From Xylophilus sp. Leaf220 (GTDB taxonomy: Bacteria; Pseudomonadota; Gammaproteobacteria; Burkholderiales; Burkholderiaceae_C), in the NCBI RefSeq assembly GCF_001421705.1, contig NZ_LMKO01000012.1:126547-190546 (forward strand): a stretch of 64,000 nucleotides of DNA. Direction: 5' to 3'. The notes under the pieces are model-generated. The model was given only the letters and a program-made list of their open reading frames with translations. It did no database searches and was not told the DNA's origin. How positions within the stretch are numbered: position 1 is the first letter of the stretch; each line of letters starts with the position of its first letter. A program made the position numbers and the translations under genes. Of the stretch, positions 8,652 through 19,207 are shown one piece after another.

Positions 8652-9506
8652 ATGAAACTCCTTCGCCTCGCCTCGGCCCTCGCACTGTCCGCCTGCGCGC
8701 TGCTGTCCCATGCCCAGACCGGCACGCTGCGCGTCTCGGCCATCCCCGACGAGGCGCCGACCGAACTGCAGCGCAAGTTCGCGCCCCTGGGCGACTACCT
8801 GGCCCGCGAGACCGGCATGGCGGTGCAGTTCACCCCGGTCACCGACTACGCCGCGGTGGTCGAAGGCCTGGCCTCGCAGAAGATCGACCTGGCCTGGCTG
8901 GGCGGCTTCACCTTCGTGCAGGCCCGCCAGCGCACCCAGGGCGGTGCGGTGCCGATCGTGCAGCGCGCGGAAGACGAGAAGTTCACCAGCAAGTTCATCG
9001 TGCCCACCGCCAGCACCGCGCAGACGCTGGCCGATTTGAAGGGCCGCAGCTTCGCCTTCGGCGCGCCGTCGTCCACCTCGGGCAGCCTGATGCCGCGCTA
9101 TTTCCTGCAGCAGGCGGGCCTGGTGCCCGAGCGCGACTTCAAGACCGTGGCCTTCAGCGGCGCGCACGACGCGACGGTGGCCTTCGTGGCCGCCGGCCGG
9201 GCCGAGGCCGGCGTGCTCAACGCGTCGGTATGGGACAAGCTGGTCGAGTCCGGCAACCCCAACGCCGCCAAGGTGCGGGTGCTGGCCACCACGCCCACCT
9301 ACTACGACTACAACTGGACGGTGCGCCCGGGCCTCGACGCAGCCATCACCAAGAAGCTGACCGACGCGTTCCTGAAACTGGACGCGTCGCGCCCCGCCGA
9401 CAAGGAAATCCTGTCGCTGCAGCGCGCGACCCGCTTCATCCCCACCCAATCGTCCAACTACGACGGCATCGAGGCGGCGGGCAAGTCGGCCGGCCTGATC
9501 AAGTAG
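8652..9506 (+). CDS. PhnD-family ABC substrate-binding protein, putative selenium-oxyanion receptor
   Basis: A 284-residue periplasmic binding protein with a clear signal peptide (ends ALLSHAQ, about residue 22). It has the PhnD-like pattern RVSAIPDEAPTELQRKFAPL and DLAWLGGFTFVQA. PhnD relatives bind phosphonate or phosphite. This subgroup, found next to selD, has been annotated as a putative selenate transporter receptor on the basis of that context, and here it again lies divergent to selD-selU. The substrate is therefore an inference. The ATG at 8652 is the one that gives a signal peptide, although the frame is open far upstream. An ATPase and two permeases follow. Confidence 0.85.
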   Translation: MKLLRLASALALSACALLSHAQTGTLRVSAIPDEAPTELQRKFAPLGDYLARETGMAVQFTPVTDYAAVVEGLASQKIDLAWLGGFTFVQARQRTQGGAVPIVQRAEDEKFTSKFIVPTASTAQTLADLKGRSFAFGAPSSTSGSLMPRYFLQQAGLVPERDFKTVAFSGAHDATVAFVAAGRAEAGVLNASVWDKLVESGNPNAAKVRVLATTPTYYDYNWTVRPGLDAAITKKLTDAFLKLDASRPADKEILSLQRATRFIPTQSSNYDGIEAAGKSAGLIK

Positions 9507-9539
9507 GCGGGCAGGCGCGAGAGAAAGCGGGAAATCCGC

Positions 9540-10364
9540 GTGTCCTTCGCTCTGGCCGATTGCGGCCTGGTGCATGCCCAGGGCCGCCGGGCGCTGCAGG
9601 CGGTGACGCTGGCGGCCGCCCAGGGCGAGCGCGTGGCGGTGATCGGGCCTTCGGGCGCCGGCAAGACGACGCTGCTGCGGGTGCTGGGCGCCGCGCTGCG
9701 GCCGGGCGAAGGCACGGTCGCGCTGCTGGATGCCGCGCCCTGGCAACTGGGCCGAGCGCCCCTGCGCCGGCTGCGCGGGCGCATCGGCACGGTGCACCAG
9801 CAGGCGCCGATCCCGCCGCGGCTGCGGGTCGTCACCGCGGTGCTGGCCGGGCGGCTGGGGCAGTGGCCGCTGTGGCGGGCGCTGGCCTCTCTGGTGTACC
9901 CGAGCGATCTGCGCGGCGCCGCCGCCGTGCTGGCGGAGGTGCAGCTGGCCGACCGCCTGTTCGACCGCTGCGACCGGCTCTCCGGCGGCCAACTGCAGCG
10001 CGTCGGCATCGCCCGCGTGCTCTACCAGGCGCCCGACCTGTTGCTGGCCGACGAGCCGGTGTCGTCGCTCGACCCGGCCCTGGCCGACCGGGCGCTGGCG
10101 GTGCTGGCGGCTCAGGCCGACCGCAGCGGCGCGACCCTGGTGGCGTCGCTGCACACGGTCGAGCTGGCGCTGAAATGGTTTCCGCGGATCGTCGGCATGC
10201 GGGAAGGGCGCATCGTCTTCGATCTGCCGGCAGGGGCGGTGACGGCCGACATGCTGCGGGCGCTGTACGCATCCGATGGCGCCGGCGTCGATGCGACCGG
10301 CGGCGCGGCCGAACCTGCAATGCCCGACGCACCGCGCAGCGTCGCGCGGCCCGATTGCCTGTGA
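9540..10364 (+). CDS. ABC transporter ATP-binding protein (PhnC-like)
   Basis: A 274-residue ATPase. It has Walker A GPSGAGKT (36-43), signature LSGGQ (147-151) and Walker B LLLADE (167-172), with the PhnC-like insert between Walker A and the signature. It starts with GTG at 9540, 34 bp after the receptor gene; no strong ribosome-binding site is visible. Its TGA overlaps the GTG of the next gene (GTGA, 10361-10364). It should energise uptake of the same oxyanion as the receptor. The tail beyond about residue 250 is Ala/Pro-rich and probably not functional. Confidence 0.88.
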   Translation: MSFALADCGLVHAQGRRALQAVTLAAAQGERVAVIGPSGAGKTTLLRVLGAALRPGEGTVALLDAAPWQLGRAPLRRLRGRIGTVHQQAPIPPRLRVVTAVLAGRLGQWPLWRALASLVYPSDLRGAAAVLAEVQLADRLFDRCDRLSGGQLQRVGIARVLYQAPDLLLADEPVSSLDPALADRALAVLAAQADRSGATLVASLHTVELALKWFPRIVGMREGRIVFDLPAGAVTADMLRALYASDGAGVDATGGAAEPAMPDAPRSVARPDCL

Positions 10365-11215
10365 CGCCCGTTCCACACGCCGCGCAGCCTTCGCGGCCCG
10401 TCGCGCTGCGCGACCCGGCGTGGCGGAGCCGCTGCCTCTGGACCGTCGCCGCGCTGGCCATCGCCTGGCCGATGCTGGTGCTGGCCGAGTTCCGGCCCTG
10501 GGTGCTGTTCGACGGCCAGGGCCTGCAGGCGATGCAGGGCTTTCTGCTCGGCTTCTGGCCGCCCGCGACCGATGCGGCCTTCGGCACGCTGCTGCTGCGC
10601 GCCACGCTGGAGACGCTGGCCATGGCGACGGCCGGCACCTTCCTGGCGTTTCTGGTCGCGGCACCCCTGGCACTGGCGGCGACGCGGGCACTGTCGATCT
10701 CCCGCATCGGCCCCGGGCCGGGCGCGTTGCGGGCCGCGGCATTGCGGCCGGTGGCGCGGCTGGTGCTGATGGTGCTGCGTGCGGTGCCCGAGATCGTCTG
10801 GGCCCTGGTGCTGGTGCGCGCGCTCGGCCTGGGGCCGGGCGCGGGCGTGCTGGCGATCGCGATCGCCTACGGCGGCATGCTGGGCAAGGTGTACAGCGAA
10901 ATCCTGGAGTCGGGCGACACCCGCCCGGCCCGCGCGCTGCTGGAGGCGGGCAGCGGCCGGCTGGCGGCGCTCTGCTACGGCCTGGTACCCGGTGCGGCTC
11001 AGGAGCTGGCCTCGTACACGGTCTACCGCTGGGAGTGCGCGGTGCGGGCGTCGGTGGTGATGGGCTTCGTCGGCGCAGGCGGCCTGGGCCAGCTGATGGA
11101 CCAGTCGATGAAGATGCTCAACGGCGGCGAGGCCAGCGCGATCCTGCTGACCTTCCTGGCCCTGGTGCTGCTGGCCGACGCGATGAGCGCGCTGCTGCGG
11201 CGGATGCTGGCATGA
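10361..11215 (+). CDS. ABC transporter permease 1 (PhnE-like)
   Basis: A 284-residue inner-membrane permease. The inner-membrane segments are clear (for example [17 protein letters not shown] and [14 protein letters not shown]). The coupling-loop region reads [16 protein letters not shown], and the PhnE-type end block reads [17 protein letters not shown] take GTG at 10361 as start because it overlaps the ATPase stop (GTGA) and leaves a short cytosolic lead before the first membrane segment. Together with the next gene it forms a two-permease transporter, as in some PhnDCE systems where phnE is split or duplicated. Confidence 0.86.
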   Translation: MTPVPHAAQPSRPVALRDPAWRSRCLWTVAALAIAWPMLVLAEFRPWVLFDGQGLQAMQGFLLGFWPPATDAAFGTLLLRATLETLAMATAGTFLAFLVAAPLALAATRALSISRIGPGPGALRAAALRPVARLVLMVLRAVPEIVWALVLVRALGLGPGAGVLAIAIAYGGMLGKVYSEILESGDTRPARALLEAGSGRLAALCYGLVPGAAQELASYTVYRWECAVRASVVMGFVGAGGLGQLMDQSMKMLNGGEASAILLTFLALVLLADAMSALLRRMLA

Positions 11216-12048
11216 GGCACCTCGACCTGCGGGCGCTGCGCATCGCCCTGGCCGGCGCGGGGGTGGTGACGCTGTTGGTGGCGGCGGTGGTGGCCAGCTT
11301 CGCCTATCTGGCGGTGGACTGGCGCGGACTGCTGGCCGGCGACGCGCTGCGGCGCATGGGCCGGTTCATGGCCGAATTCTTTCCGCCCGACACGTCGCGG
11401 GCCTTCCTGGTGCAGACCGGCCGGGCGGCGCTGCAGACGCTGGCCGTCTCCAGCCTGGGCACGCTGCTGGCGGCCGCCGCCGCCGTGGCGCTGGCCCTGC
11501 CCGCCGCGGGCCGCTGGGGCCGGGTGGCGCAACCGGCGGCGCGCCTGTTTCTCAACCTGCTGCGGAGCGTGCCCGAGCTGGTGTGGGCCGCCCTGATGGT
11601 GCTGGCCGCGGGGCTGGGGCCTTTTGCCGGCACGCTGGCGTTGGCACTGCACACCACCGGCGTGCTGGGCCGCCTGTTCGCCGAAACGCTGGAGAACCTG
11701 CCGCCCGCGCCCGAGCAGGCCCTGCGCGCTGCCGGCGCCGGCCCGGTGGCCGCCTGGGCGTATGCCAGCCTACCACTGGCCGCACCCCAGTGGCTGGGCT
11801 ACGGCCTCTACCGCTGGGAGATGAATATCCGCATGGCCGCGGTGCTGGGCTTCGTCGGTGCGGGCGGGCTGGGGCAGATGCTGTACTTCCACCTGTCGCT
11901 GTTCCAGCAGGCGCAATCGATGACGGTGCTGCTGGCGATGTTCGGGCTGGTGGTGCTGGTCGATGCGGCCAGTGCCTGGCTGCGGCGGGAAACCGGCGGC
12001 GCTGTGCGGGCGCGCCGCCGATGGTGGCCGCGGCGCGCAGTCTCCTAG
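11212..12048 (+). CDS. ABC transporter permease 2 (PhnE-like)
   Basis: A 278-residue paralogue of the preceding permease. It has the same block order: an N-terminal membrane segment, a SVPELVWAALMVLAAGLGPFAG stretch parallel to [23 protein letters not shown] in permease 1, and the ending [14 protein letters not shown]. The ATG at 11212 overlaps the upstream TGA (ATGA). The shared blocks suggest a tandem duplication, and the pair probably forms a heterodimer in the membrane. It is the last gene of the transporter operon. A convergent DUF2937 gene ends only 6 bp away. Confidence 0.86.
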   Translation: MRHLDLRALRIALAGAGVVTLLVAAVVASFAYLAVDWRGLLAGDALRRMGRFMAEFFPPDTSRAFLVQTGRAALQTLAVSSLGTLLAAAAAVALALPAAGRWGRVAQPAARLFLNLLRSVPELVWAALMVLAAGLGPFAGTLALALHTTGVLGRLFAETLENLPPAPEQALRAAGAGPVAAWAYASLPLAAPQWLGYGLYRWEMNIRMAAVLGFVGAGGLGQMLYFHLSLFQQAQSMTVLLAMFGLVVLVDAASAWLRRETGGAVRARRRWWPRRAVS

Positions 12049-12054
12049 AACCGT

Positions 12055-12585
12055 CTACAGGTCGCGCAGTCGCGAGGTACTGCGCACCGGCACTCCGCCG
12101 CGGTGACGGGCCCGGCGCACGGGCCAGCTCAGCAGTTCCAGCACCAGCACCACGGCCAGGGCCGACACCGCGCCGGCCAGCACCGCGTCGCGGGTCAGCG
12201 GGATGTTGAAGCTGTAGGCGGCACGGGTCTCGGCGATCAGCGGCCGATTGCCGCGCAGCACCAAGTGCACCACCTGCTGCGGCATCGGTGCCTGCAGGGC
12301 CAGCGCCTCGGCCCCGAAGGCGGCGCGCCGCTCGACCATGTCGCGCAGCGGCACCGCCTCGGCGCGGAAGGCCGGATCGCTGCTAGCCTCGTGCCGCGCG
12401 ATCAGCGCGTCGAGCGAGCCCTTGTCGAAGCGGTCGGCGATCTGCTGGAAGCCGCGCAGGTTCGTCTCTACCTCGACCAGGTGGGCATCGAGCCGCTTCT
12501 GGTACTGGTCGACGAAGTTGGGAATCTGGATGCCCAGCAGCAGCGCGGTGCCGGCCAGGACCAACAGCAAATAGCGGTAGAGCAT
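12055..12585 (-). CDS. DUF2937 family membrane protein
   Basis: A 176-residue protein with an N-terminal membrane segment (YRYLLLVLAGTALLLGIQ) and a second near the C-terminus (DAVLAGAVSALAVVLVLELL). A soluble helical part lies between them, including PNFVDQYQKRLDAHL and FQQIADRF. This arrangement and the IPNFVDQY motif match my memory of DUF2937. No function is established. The gene follows pssA by 22 bp on the same strand, so the two may be co-transcribed. Confidence 0.7.
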   Translation of the reverse strand: MLYRYLLLVLAGTALLLGIQIPNFVDQYQKRLDAHLVEVETNLRGFQQIADRFDKGSLDALIARHEASSDPAFRAEAVPLRDMVERRAAFGAEALALQAPMPQQVVHLVLRGNRPLIAETRAAYSFNIPLTRDAVLAGAVSALAVVLVLELLSWPVRRARHRGGVPVRSTSRLRDL

Positions 12586-12607
12586 GGTGCGGGCGCGGCG
12601 GACGGTG

Positions 12608-13261
12608 TCAGAACTTGGGGATGCGCAGCGTCTTGCTGATCATCAGGCTGCCCGACAGACCGAAGACGAGCGAGAACGGATGCAGCTGCCACGGGCCGAG
12701 CATCCAGGCACCGCCCCACAGCGCATCGCCGATCCGGCCCTGCCAGGCGGCCAGCGCCAGGAGGCCGACCAGGGCCACGCTCGTGGGGATCGGGGTGCCC
12801 TCGAAATACTTCACCTTGTCGGCGCCTTCGGAGAGGGCCTCGGCCGTCACGTTGTAGCGGGCCAGCCGGCTCACGCCGCAGCAGACGAAGTAGATCAGCA
12901 GCAGGCAGTCCCAGCCGCCGTCGAGGCCCGCGGCGAAGCCGAGGGCCGCCGGCATCACGCCGAAGGAGATGATGTCGGCCAGCGAATCGAGCTCGCGGCC
13001 GAGCGAGGAATGGGTCTGCCGCCAGCGGGCGATGCGGCCGTCGAACACGTCGAACACGAAGGCCGCCGGCGCCAGCGCCGCCGCCCAGAGGAACTGCGTC
13101 ACCGACTGGCTGGCCATGTAGGCCATCGCCAGGAACACGCCCGCCACGCCGCAGGCCGCATTGCCCAGGGTGAAGAAATCGGCCAGGTGGAAGCCGCGGA
13201 TCATCGAGAAGTGCTTGCGCGCTGCGGGCCGTGCACCGGTCGGGGGAGAAGGCGGGTTCAT
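12608..13261 (-). CDS. pssA: CDP-diacylglycerol-serine O-phosphatidyltransferase (PssA, type II)
   Basis: A 217-residue membrane enzyme of the CDP-alcohol phosphatidyltransferase family. The complete catalytic signature D-x2-DG-x2-AR-x8-G-x3-D-x3-D is present at residues 71-96 (DVFDGRIAR, then G88, D92, D96). The N-terminal segment GFHLADFFTLGNAACGV and the overall length fit type II phosphatidylserine synthase, which makes the precursor of phosphatidylethanolamine. About six membrane segments are visible. The length and the short cytosolic lead support the ATG at 13261. An asgA/ilvC neighbourhood, often seen for this gene, is absent here. Confidence 0.88.
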   Translation of the reverse strand: MNPPSPPTGARPAARKHFSMIRGFHLADFFTLGNAACGVAGVFLAMAYMASQSVTQFLWAAALAPAAFVFDVFDGRIARWRQTHSSLGRELDSLADIISFGVMPAALGFAAGLDGGWDCLLLIYFVCCGVSRLARYNVTAEALSEGADKVKYFEGTPIPTSVALVGLLALAAWQGRIGDALWGGAWMLGPWQLHPFSLVFGLSGSLMISKTLRIPKF

Positions 13262-13354
13262 GGGGGCGCTCCGGCAAAAAGGACAAGGACGCCACCTTAG
13301 CGCACCGATCCGACGGGCGGTGTAGTCGCAGGCCGACGATGCCGGCCTGGACCG

Positions 13355-14773
13355 TCAGCCGGACTCTCCGGCCGGGAGTGCCCGGGCCACGGCCGTCACC
13401 AGCGTCTGCCGCGCCGGGTCGGTGCTGCGTAGGTCCGCCCAATCCGGGTGGCTGCGGGCCGGGCGGGCCGCCCGCAAGGCCGCCATGGTGTCGCCCGCCG
13501 CCGAGCCGTCGGGCAGAGGCGATGCCTGCAGCCGCTGCGGGTCGGCATGGCCCCGCTGTTCCAGCGCGTGCAGCAGCATCCGTTGCCACCGCACCAGCAG
13601 CGCGAGTGCCGCGTCGTCGACCGTCAGCTCGCGCACGCCGCGCGCCCGGTTCAAGACCTTGCGGCCCAGCGGACCCCAGCCCTGCGATACCGCGCCGCCG
13701 ATCGCGCCGCCCAGCGCCGCGCCGGCACCCAGCGACAGGCCCGCCAACGCGATGTCGGCCACCACGCCCACCGCGGCACCGGCCGCGGTGCCGGCACCCA
13801 GGCGCAGTCCGGCCGCCTTCAAGGCCTCGGGGCTGAAAAGGTCCATCTCCCACCGGCCCTGCAGGTGCGGGAGCGGTGCCTCGTCGGCATCGCCCGCGCG
13901 GAAACCGTAGAGCGCCAGCAGCGTGTCGATGCAGTGCTGGGCGGCTTGCCGCACCTCGGCCTGCAAGGCGTCGGCGGCGGATGGCATCGTGACCGGGTCG
14001 GCGTCGGGCACATGGCGGCGCAGGGCGGTGCAGCGGACCAGCAGCGCTGCGATCTCGGTGCAGGCCGCGTCGTGCCGCGCCCGGGCTTCGTCGCCCAGGG
14101 CCAGCACCACCCGCTGCAGCATTGCGCGGTGCGCCGGCAGCAACGTGCCCAGGTCCTGGTAGAGGTCGCGCTCGGCGCCGGTGAAGGGTGCGGTGGCGTC
14201 GAAGCGCACCACCGCGTGCAGGCCGGCATCGGCCAGCAGCGCGCGCCAGTCGGCCTCGCGGCCGGCGCCGTCGCGCACGAAGTTCAGCACCGGCAGCACC
14301 GGCCGGGCGCAGGCGTGGAGCAGGGCGACCTCAGCGCGGTACTTGGGCAGCACCGGCGCGCGGACGTCGATCACCAGGAAGGCCGCGTCGGCGGCGAGCA
14401 GGGTGCGCAGGACCTTGGCCTCCTGCTCGAACACGCCGTGCGCCTCGGGGCCCGCCAGGAAACGGCGGACCCGCTCGGCCGGCAGTGCGTCGGGCGGGGC
14501 CACCGAGGGCAGGTGCAGATGCTCCTGCAGCGCCACCGCGTCCTCGATGCCGGGCGTGTCGAAGAAGCGCACCGCGGCGCGGCCGTCGGCGCGCAGGTCC
14601 ATCGATTCGACATGCCGGGTGGTGCCCGGCCGGTCGGACACCTCGCCGAAGTCGACCCGGCGCGAAAGGGTGCGCAGCAGCGATGTCTTGCCGGCGTTGG
14701 TATGGCCCACCACGGCGATGCGGATCGGCTCGCCGGCGGGCGCGGAAGCGGTTGGCAGCGCAGGCGATGTCAT
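13355..14773 (-). CDS. GTPase with DUF3482 domain
   Basis: A 472-residue protein with an Era/TrmE-like GTPase domain. G1 is GHTNAGKTS (23-31), G2 is the Thr pair TT at 51-52, and G3 is DTPG (72-75). G4 is degenerate (NFVRD where NKxD is expected). The C-terminal half, about residues 250-472, is the DUF3482 region. It contains a Gly/Ala-rich hydrophobic hairpin around residues 325-375 (GAGTAAGAAVGVVADIALAG) that could insert into a membrane. The start overlaps the stop of the DUF2868 gene by 4 bp. DUF2868 and DUF3482 genes are known as neighbours, and the precise role is unknown. The frame is open 21 codons upstream, but the overlap start fits the operon. Confidence 0.82.
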   Translation of the reverse strand: MTSPALPTASAPAGEPIRIAVVGHTNAGKTSLLRTLSRRVDFGEVSDRPGTTRHVESMDLRADGRAAVRFFDTPGIEDAVALQEHLHLPSVAPPDALPAERVRRFLAGPEAHGVFEQEAKVLRTLLAADAAFLVIDVRAPVLPKYRAEVALLHACARPVLPVLNFVRDGAGREADWRALLADAGLHAVVRFDATAPFTGAERDLYQDLGTLLPAHRAMLQRVVLALGDEARARHDAACTEIAALLVRCTALRRHVPDADPVTMPSAADALQAEVRQAAQHCIDTLLALYGFRAGDADEAPLPHLQGRWEMDLFSPEALKAAGLRLGAGTAAGAAVGVVADIALAGLSLGAGAALGGAIGGAVSQGWGPLGRKVLNRARGVRELTVDDAALALLVRWQRMLLHALEQRGHADPQRLQASPLPDGSAAGDTMAALRAARPARSHPDWADLRSTDPARQTLVTAVARALPAGESG

Positions 14774-16172
14774 GGCGTTCGCTCCAGCGCCTCGGCCCAG
14801 GTGCCGCCGTGCGCAGCGATCTGCGCCAGGCCGCAATCACTGAGCCAGGCCTTCCAGCGGGCGGCCGAAGCGGCCGAACGGGCGGGGTCGGTACCGGCCG
14901 GTGGCACCAGCCAGATCTGCAGGATCCCGCAATGCACGGCCACCGCGCGCAGGAAGCGCTCGGTGCCGCGGTCGGGGCTCGCGGAGGCGTCGCAGGCGAC
15001 CAGCACCCGGCGCGGCCGCAGCAGGGCCAGCCGGTCGAGCAGTGCGCTGCGCTGGGCGGCGCTGCCATCGACCGCGAGCGCTTCTACCTCCGGCGGCAGG
15101 CCGGCGGGCGGCCAGGGTGCCTCGGGCGGCAGCTCGAAACCGACGACCAGCAGCAGGTCCGCCCCCTCGCCCGGCGGCAGTGGTTGTGGCGCCGGCTGCA
15201 CCGGCCGGCCCGGGTCGGCCTCTACGACGCGGGAGGGCGCCAGCGCATCGAAGCGCGCCAGCACCTGCCGGTAGTAAGGATCGGAAAGATCGGGCTGCAG
15301 CGCGCCCCGCCGTGCGCGGCACACGGCGGCGCACAGTGCCACCAGCAGCAGCCGGGGCAGCAGGCCGTAGACCACCAGGCAGCCGGTGAGCCACAGCGCC
15401 CAGCTGCGCTGGCGGGCCGGGTCGGCGGCCGACGGAGCGGAGGTCGCGGCCAGTACCGTCGCGGCATCGGGCACCGGAAATCCGAGCTGCGCCGGCAGCC
15501 AGCCCAGCGCCTGCACGCTGCGCACGAAGAAGCCGGGCGACAGGATCGTGGTCTCCCACGCGAGGGTGTAGCGGTGGAAGGCCAGGGCGAACAGCAGCCA
15601 CGCCAGCGCCACCGCGAACGCCAGCGCCCAGACCGCATGGCTGGCCAGGCCCAGCGCCCAGGGCAGCAGGCGCGCACGTGCCAGCGACTGCCATGCGGCC
15701 TGCAGCAGCAGCGGCCCCTGGCCCTGCCGGCCGCCCGCCACCCGGGCGGTCAGCAGCAGCCACAGGCCGCCCAGCGAGAGCCGGAAGGCGCCGGGCGCGA
15801 ACAGCACGCTGCCCACCCAGGCCAGCAGCGTCAGGGCGTGCAGCCCCAGCAGGCCCGCCAGCGCCGCCATCACGTTGATCTGCCGGCTGCCGCCGCCGCC
15901 CAGCACCCGGTCGGCCAGGCCCAGCCCGGCGACCAGCACCAGCGCCGCGATCGCCAGCAGCAGCACGCCGGCCCAGGCGCGTGCCCGTTCGATCAGCGGG
16001 GGAAGGCCCAGCCGTTCGGCCAGCAGCCGGGCGCGGACCTGCAGGCGGCCGGCGCCGTCGGGCGCTGCGGCCCAGGCCGTGCGCAACACGTCGCCATCGT
16101 CGAGCGGGCCGGCCCTTTCGGCGCAGCGCACCGCCTCGGCGAGAAGGGCGGCCCGCAGCGACGGCCGGATTG

Positions 16173-16176
<4 letters not shown>
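14770..16176 (-). CDS. DUF2868 family membrane protein
   Basis: A 468-residue protein with about four to six membrane segments in the first 300 residues (for example WAGVLLLAIAALVLVAGLGL and WALWLTGCLVVYGLLPRLLLVAL). The C-terminal soluble part contains DLLLVVGFELPPE and PRRVLVACDASASPDRGTERFL. It matches the DUF2868 family as I remember it. Its ATG overlaps the exporter TGA (16173-16176), and its own TGA overlaps the GTPase start (14770-14773), so three genes form one tightly coupled unit. I infer a membrane partner for the DUF3482 GTPase. No function is known. Confidence 0.78.
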
Positions 16177-18032
<1,856 letters not shown>

Positions 18033-18170
18033 ACAGGACTCCGGGCAGGGAAAGAGAAGAAGAGAAAGGGGGCGCACGGCAGGGCGCGGGGCGTGCGATT
18101 CCATCATAGGCAGCACATCGCTGCCGCTGTAAGGGCGTGTTCGCAACACCCGGCCACTGGAAAATAAATA

Positions 18171-18186
18171 CTGGACAAAAATACAG
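18171..18186 (+). promoter_or_regulatory. LexA (SOS) box 1 upstream of imuA
   Basis: Near-consensus LexA site: CTGG-N8-ACAG, one mismatch to CTGT-N8-ACAG. Its right half ACAG is also the left end of a 9-bp inverted repeat shared with box 2. It should repress the mutagenesis cassette until DNA damage. Confidence 0.65.
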
Positions 18187-18200
18187 TCATATCGGTATGA

Positions 18201-18216
18201 CTGTATGAATTTACAG
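18201..18216 (+). promoter_or_regulatory. LexA (SOS) box 2 upstream of imuA
   Basis: Perfect LexA consensus CTGT-N8-ACAG with an AT-rich centre. It starts 30 bp (about three helical turns) after box 1 and ends 37 bp before the imuA start codon, as expected for an SOS operator over the promoter. It supports SOS control of imuA-imuB-dnaE2. Confidence 0.85.
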
Positions 18217-18253
18217 TATTCTAGGCAGCCCGACCCCACCGTACGCCCGACCC

Positions 18254-19207
18254 ATGTCCGCCACCGCCCTCACCCTGGAGCTAAAGCCTTCCGTGCGGGA
18301 CGTCGTCTGGTACGGCGACGAAGTAGCGACCGCGTCCACCGGCGTCAGCACCAGCGGCTTCGAGGCGCTGGATGCGGTACTGCCCGGCGGCGGATGGCCG
18401 GTGGGCGCGATGACCGAGATCCTGCACGCCGGCCCCGAGACCTTCGCATGGCCGCTGCTGCTGCCGGCGCTGGGGCCGGCGGTGTCGGCGCGGCGCCGGC
18501 CGGTGCTGCTGGTGGGGGCGCCGCACCTGCCTTTCGGGCCGGCGCTGGCAGCGCAGGGACTGCCGCCGGCGCAGCTGCTGTGGGTGCGCAGCCAGGCCGC
18601 GGCGGCACGCCTCTGGGCCTGCGAGCAGGCGCTGCGCTGTGCCGACGTGGCCGCGGTGCTGGCCTGGCTGCCGCAGGCGCGGCCGGCCGAACTGCGGCGG
18701 CTGCAGCTGGCGGCGGCGCAGCACGACGCGCTGCTCTGGGTGTTCCGGCCGGCCGCGGCGGCGGGCAGTTCGGCGCCGGCCCGGCTGCGGATCCGGGTGG
18801 AAGCCGGGGGCGAGCATGGCAGCGTACTGGAGCTGCACATCCTCAAGCGGCGCGGCCCGCCGCTGGAGCGGCCGGTGCAGGTGCCGGCCCATCCGCCGCG
18901 CCTTTCCGCGCTGATCGCCGCCAGCCGGCTGGGCCAGCGCTGGCAGGGAACATCGCCGGCGGCACCGCCCGCATCGCCGCCGTCCACGGCCAAGGTGGTA
19001 CGGCTGGATTTCCAGGGGGGCGTGTCGGGGGTGGCTGCCGCCCTGCGGGTGCGGGCCGTCGCACCGCCGGCCGCGCCCGGCCGGCCGACCCAACCCGTTC
19101 TGTGCCCACCGGTCCGGACGAACGACGGCCCGGCAGGCGACACCGGGGCGACCGACGCGGCAAGGGGAGAGGGCGATGCACTGGCTCGCGCTGCAGTGGC
19201 CGCCTGA
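18254..19207 (+). CDS. imuA: SOS-inducible translesion synthesis protein ImuA
   Basis: A 317-residue RecA/SulA-like protein. Family blocks STGFEALDAVLPGGGWPVGAMTEIL-type (about residues 32-57) and PVLLVGAPHLPFGPALAAQGL are visible. In betaproteobacteria ImuA, ImuB and DnaE2 form the inducible mutasome. The C-terminal 90 residues are Ala/Pro-rich and probably disordered. Two LexA boxes lie immediately upstream, and the next gene overlaps by 32 bp, giving the expected order imuA-imuB-dnaE2. ImuA is thought to bind RecA and ImuB and does not itself catalyse DNA synthesis. Confidence 0.88.
   Translation: MSATALTLELKPSVRDVVWYGDEVATASTGVSTSGFEALDAVLPGGGWPVGAMTEILHAGPETFAWPLLLPALGPAVSARRRPVLLVGAPHLPFGPALAAQGLPPAQLLWVRSQAAAARLWACEQALRCADVAAVLAWLPQARPAELRRLQLAAAQHDALLWVFRPAAAAGSSAPARLRIRVEAGGEHGSVLELHILKRRGPPLERPVQVPAHPPRLSALIAASRLGQRWQGTSPAAPPASPPSTAKVVRLDFQGGVSGVAAALRVRAVAPPAAPGRPTQPVLCPPVRTNDGPAGDTGATDAARGEGDALARAAVAA

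Noticed and set aside
8588-10360. Long open stretch upstream of permease 1 as an N-terminal extension
   Set aside because: It runs through the receptor and ATPase genes in another frame; the GTGA overlap start at 10361 gives a normal permease.
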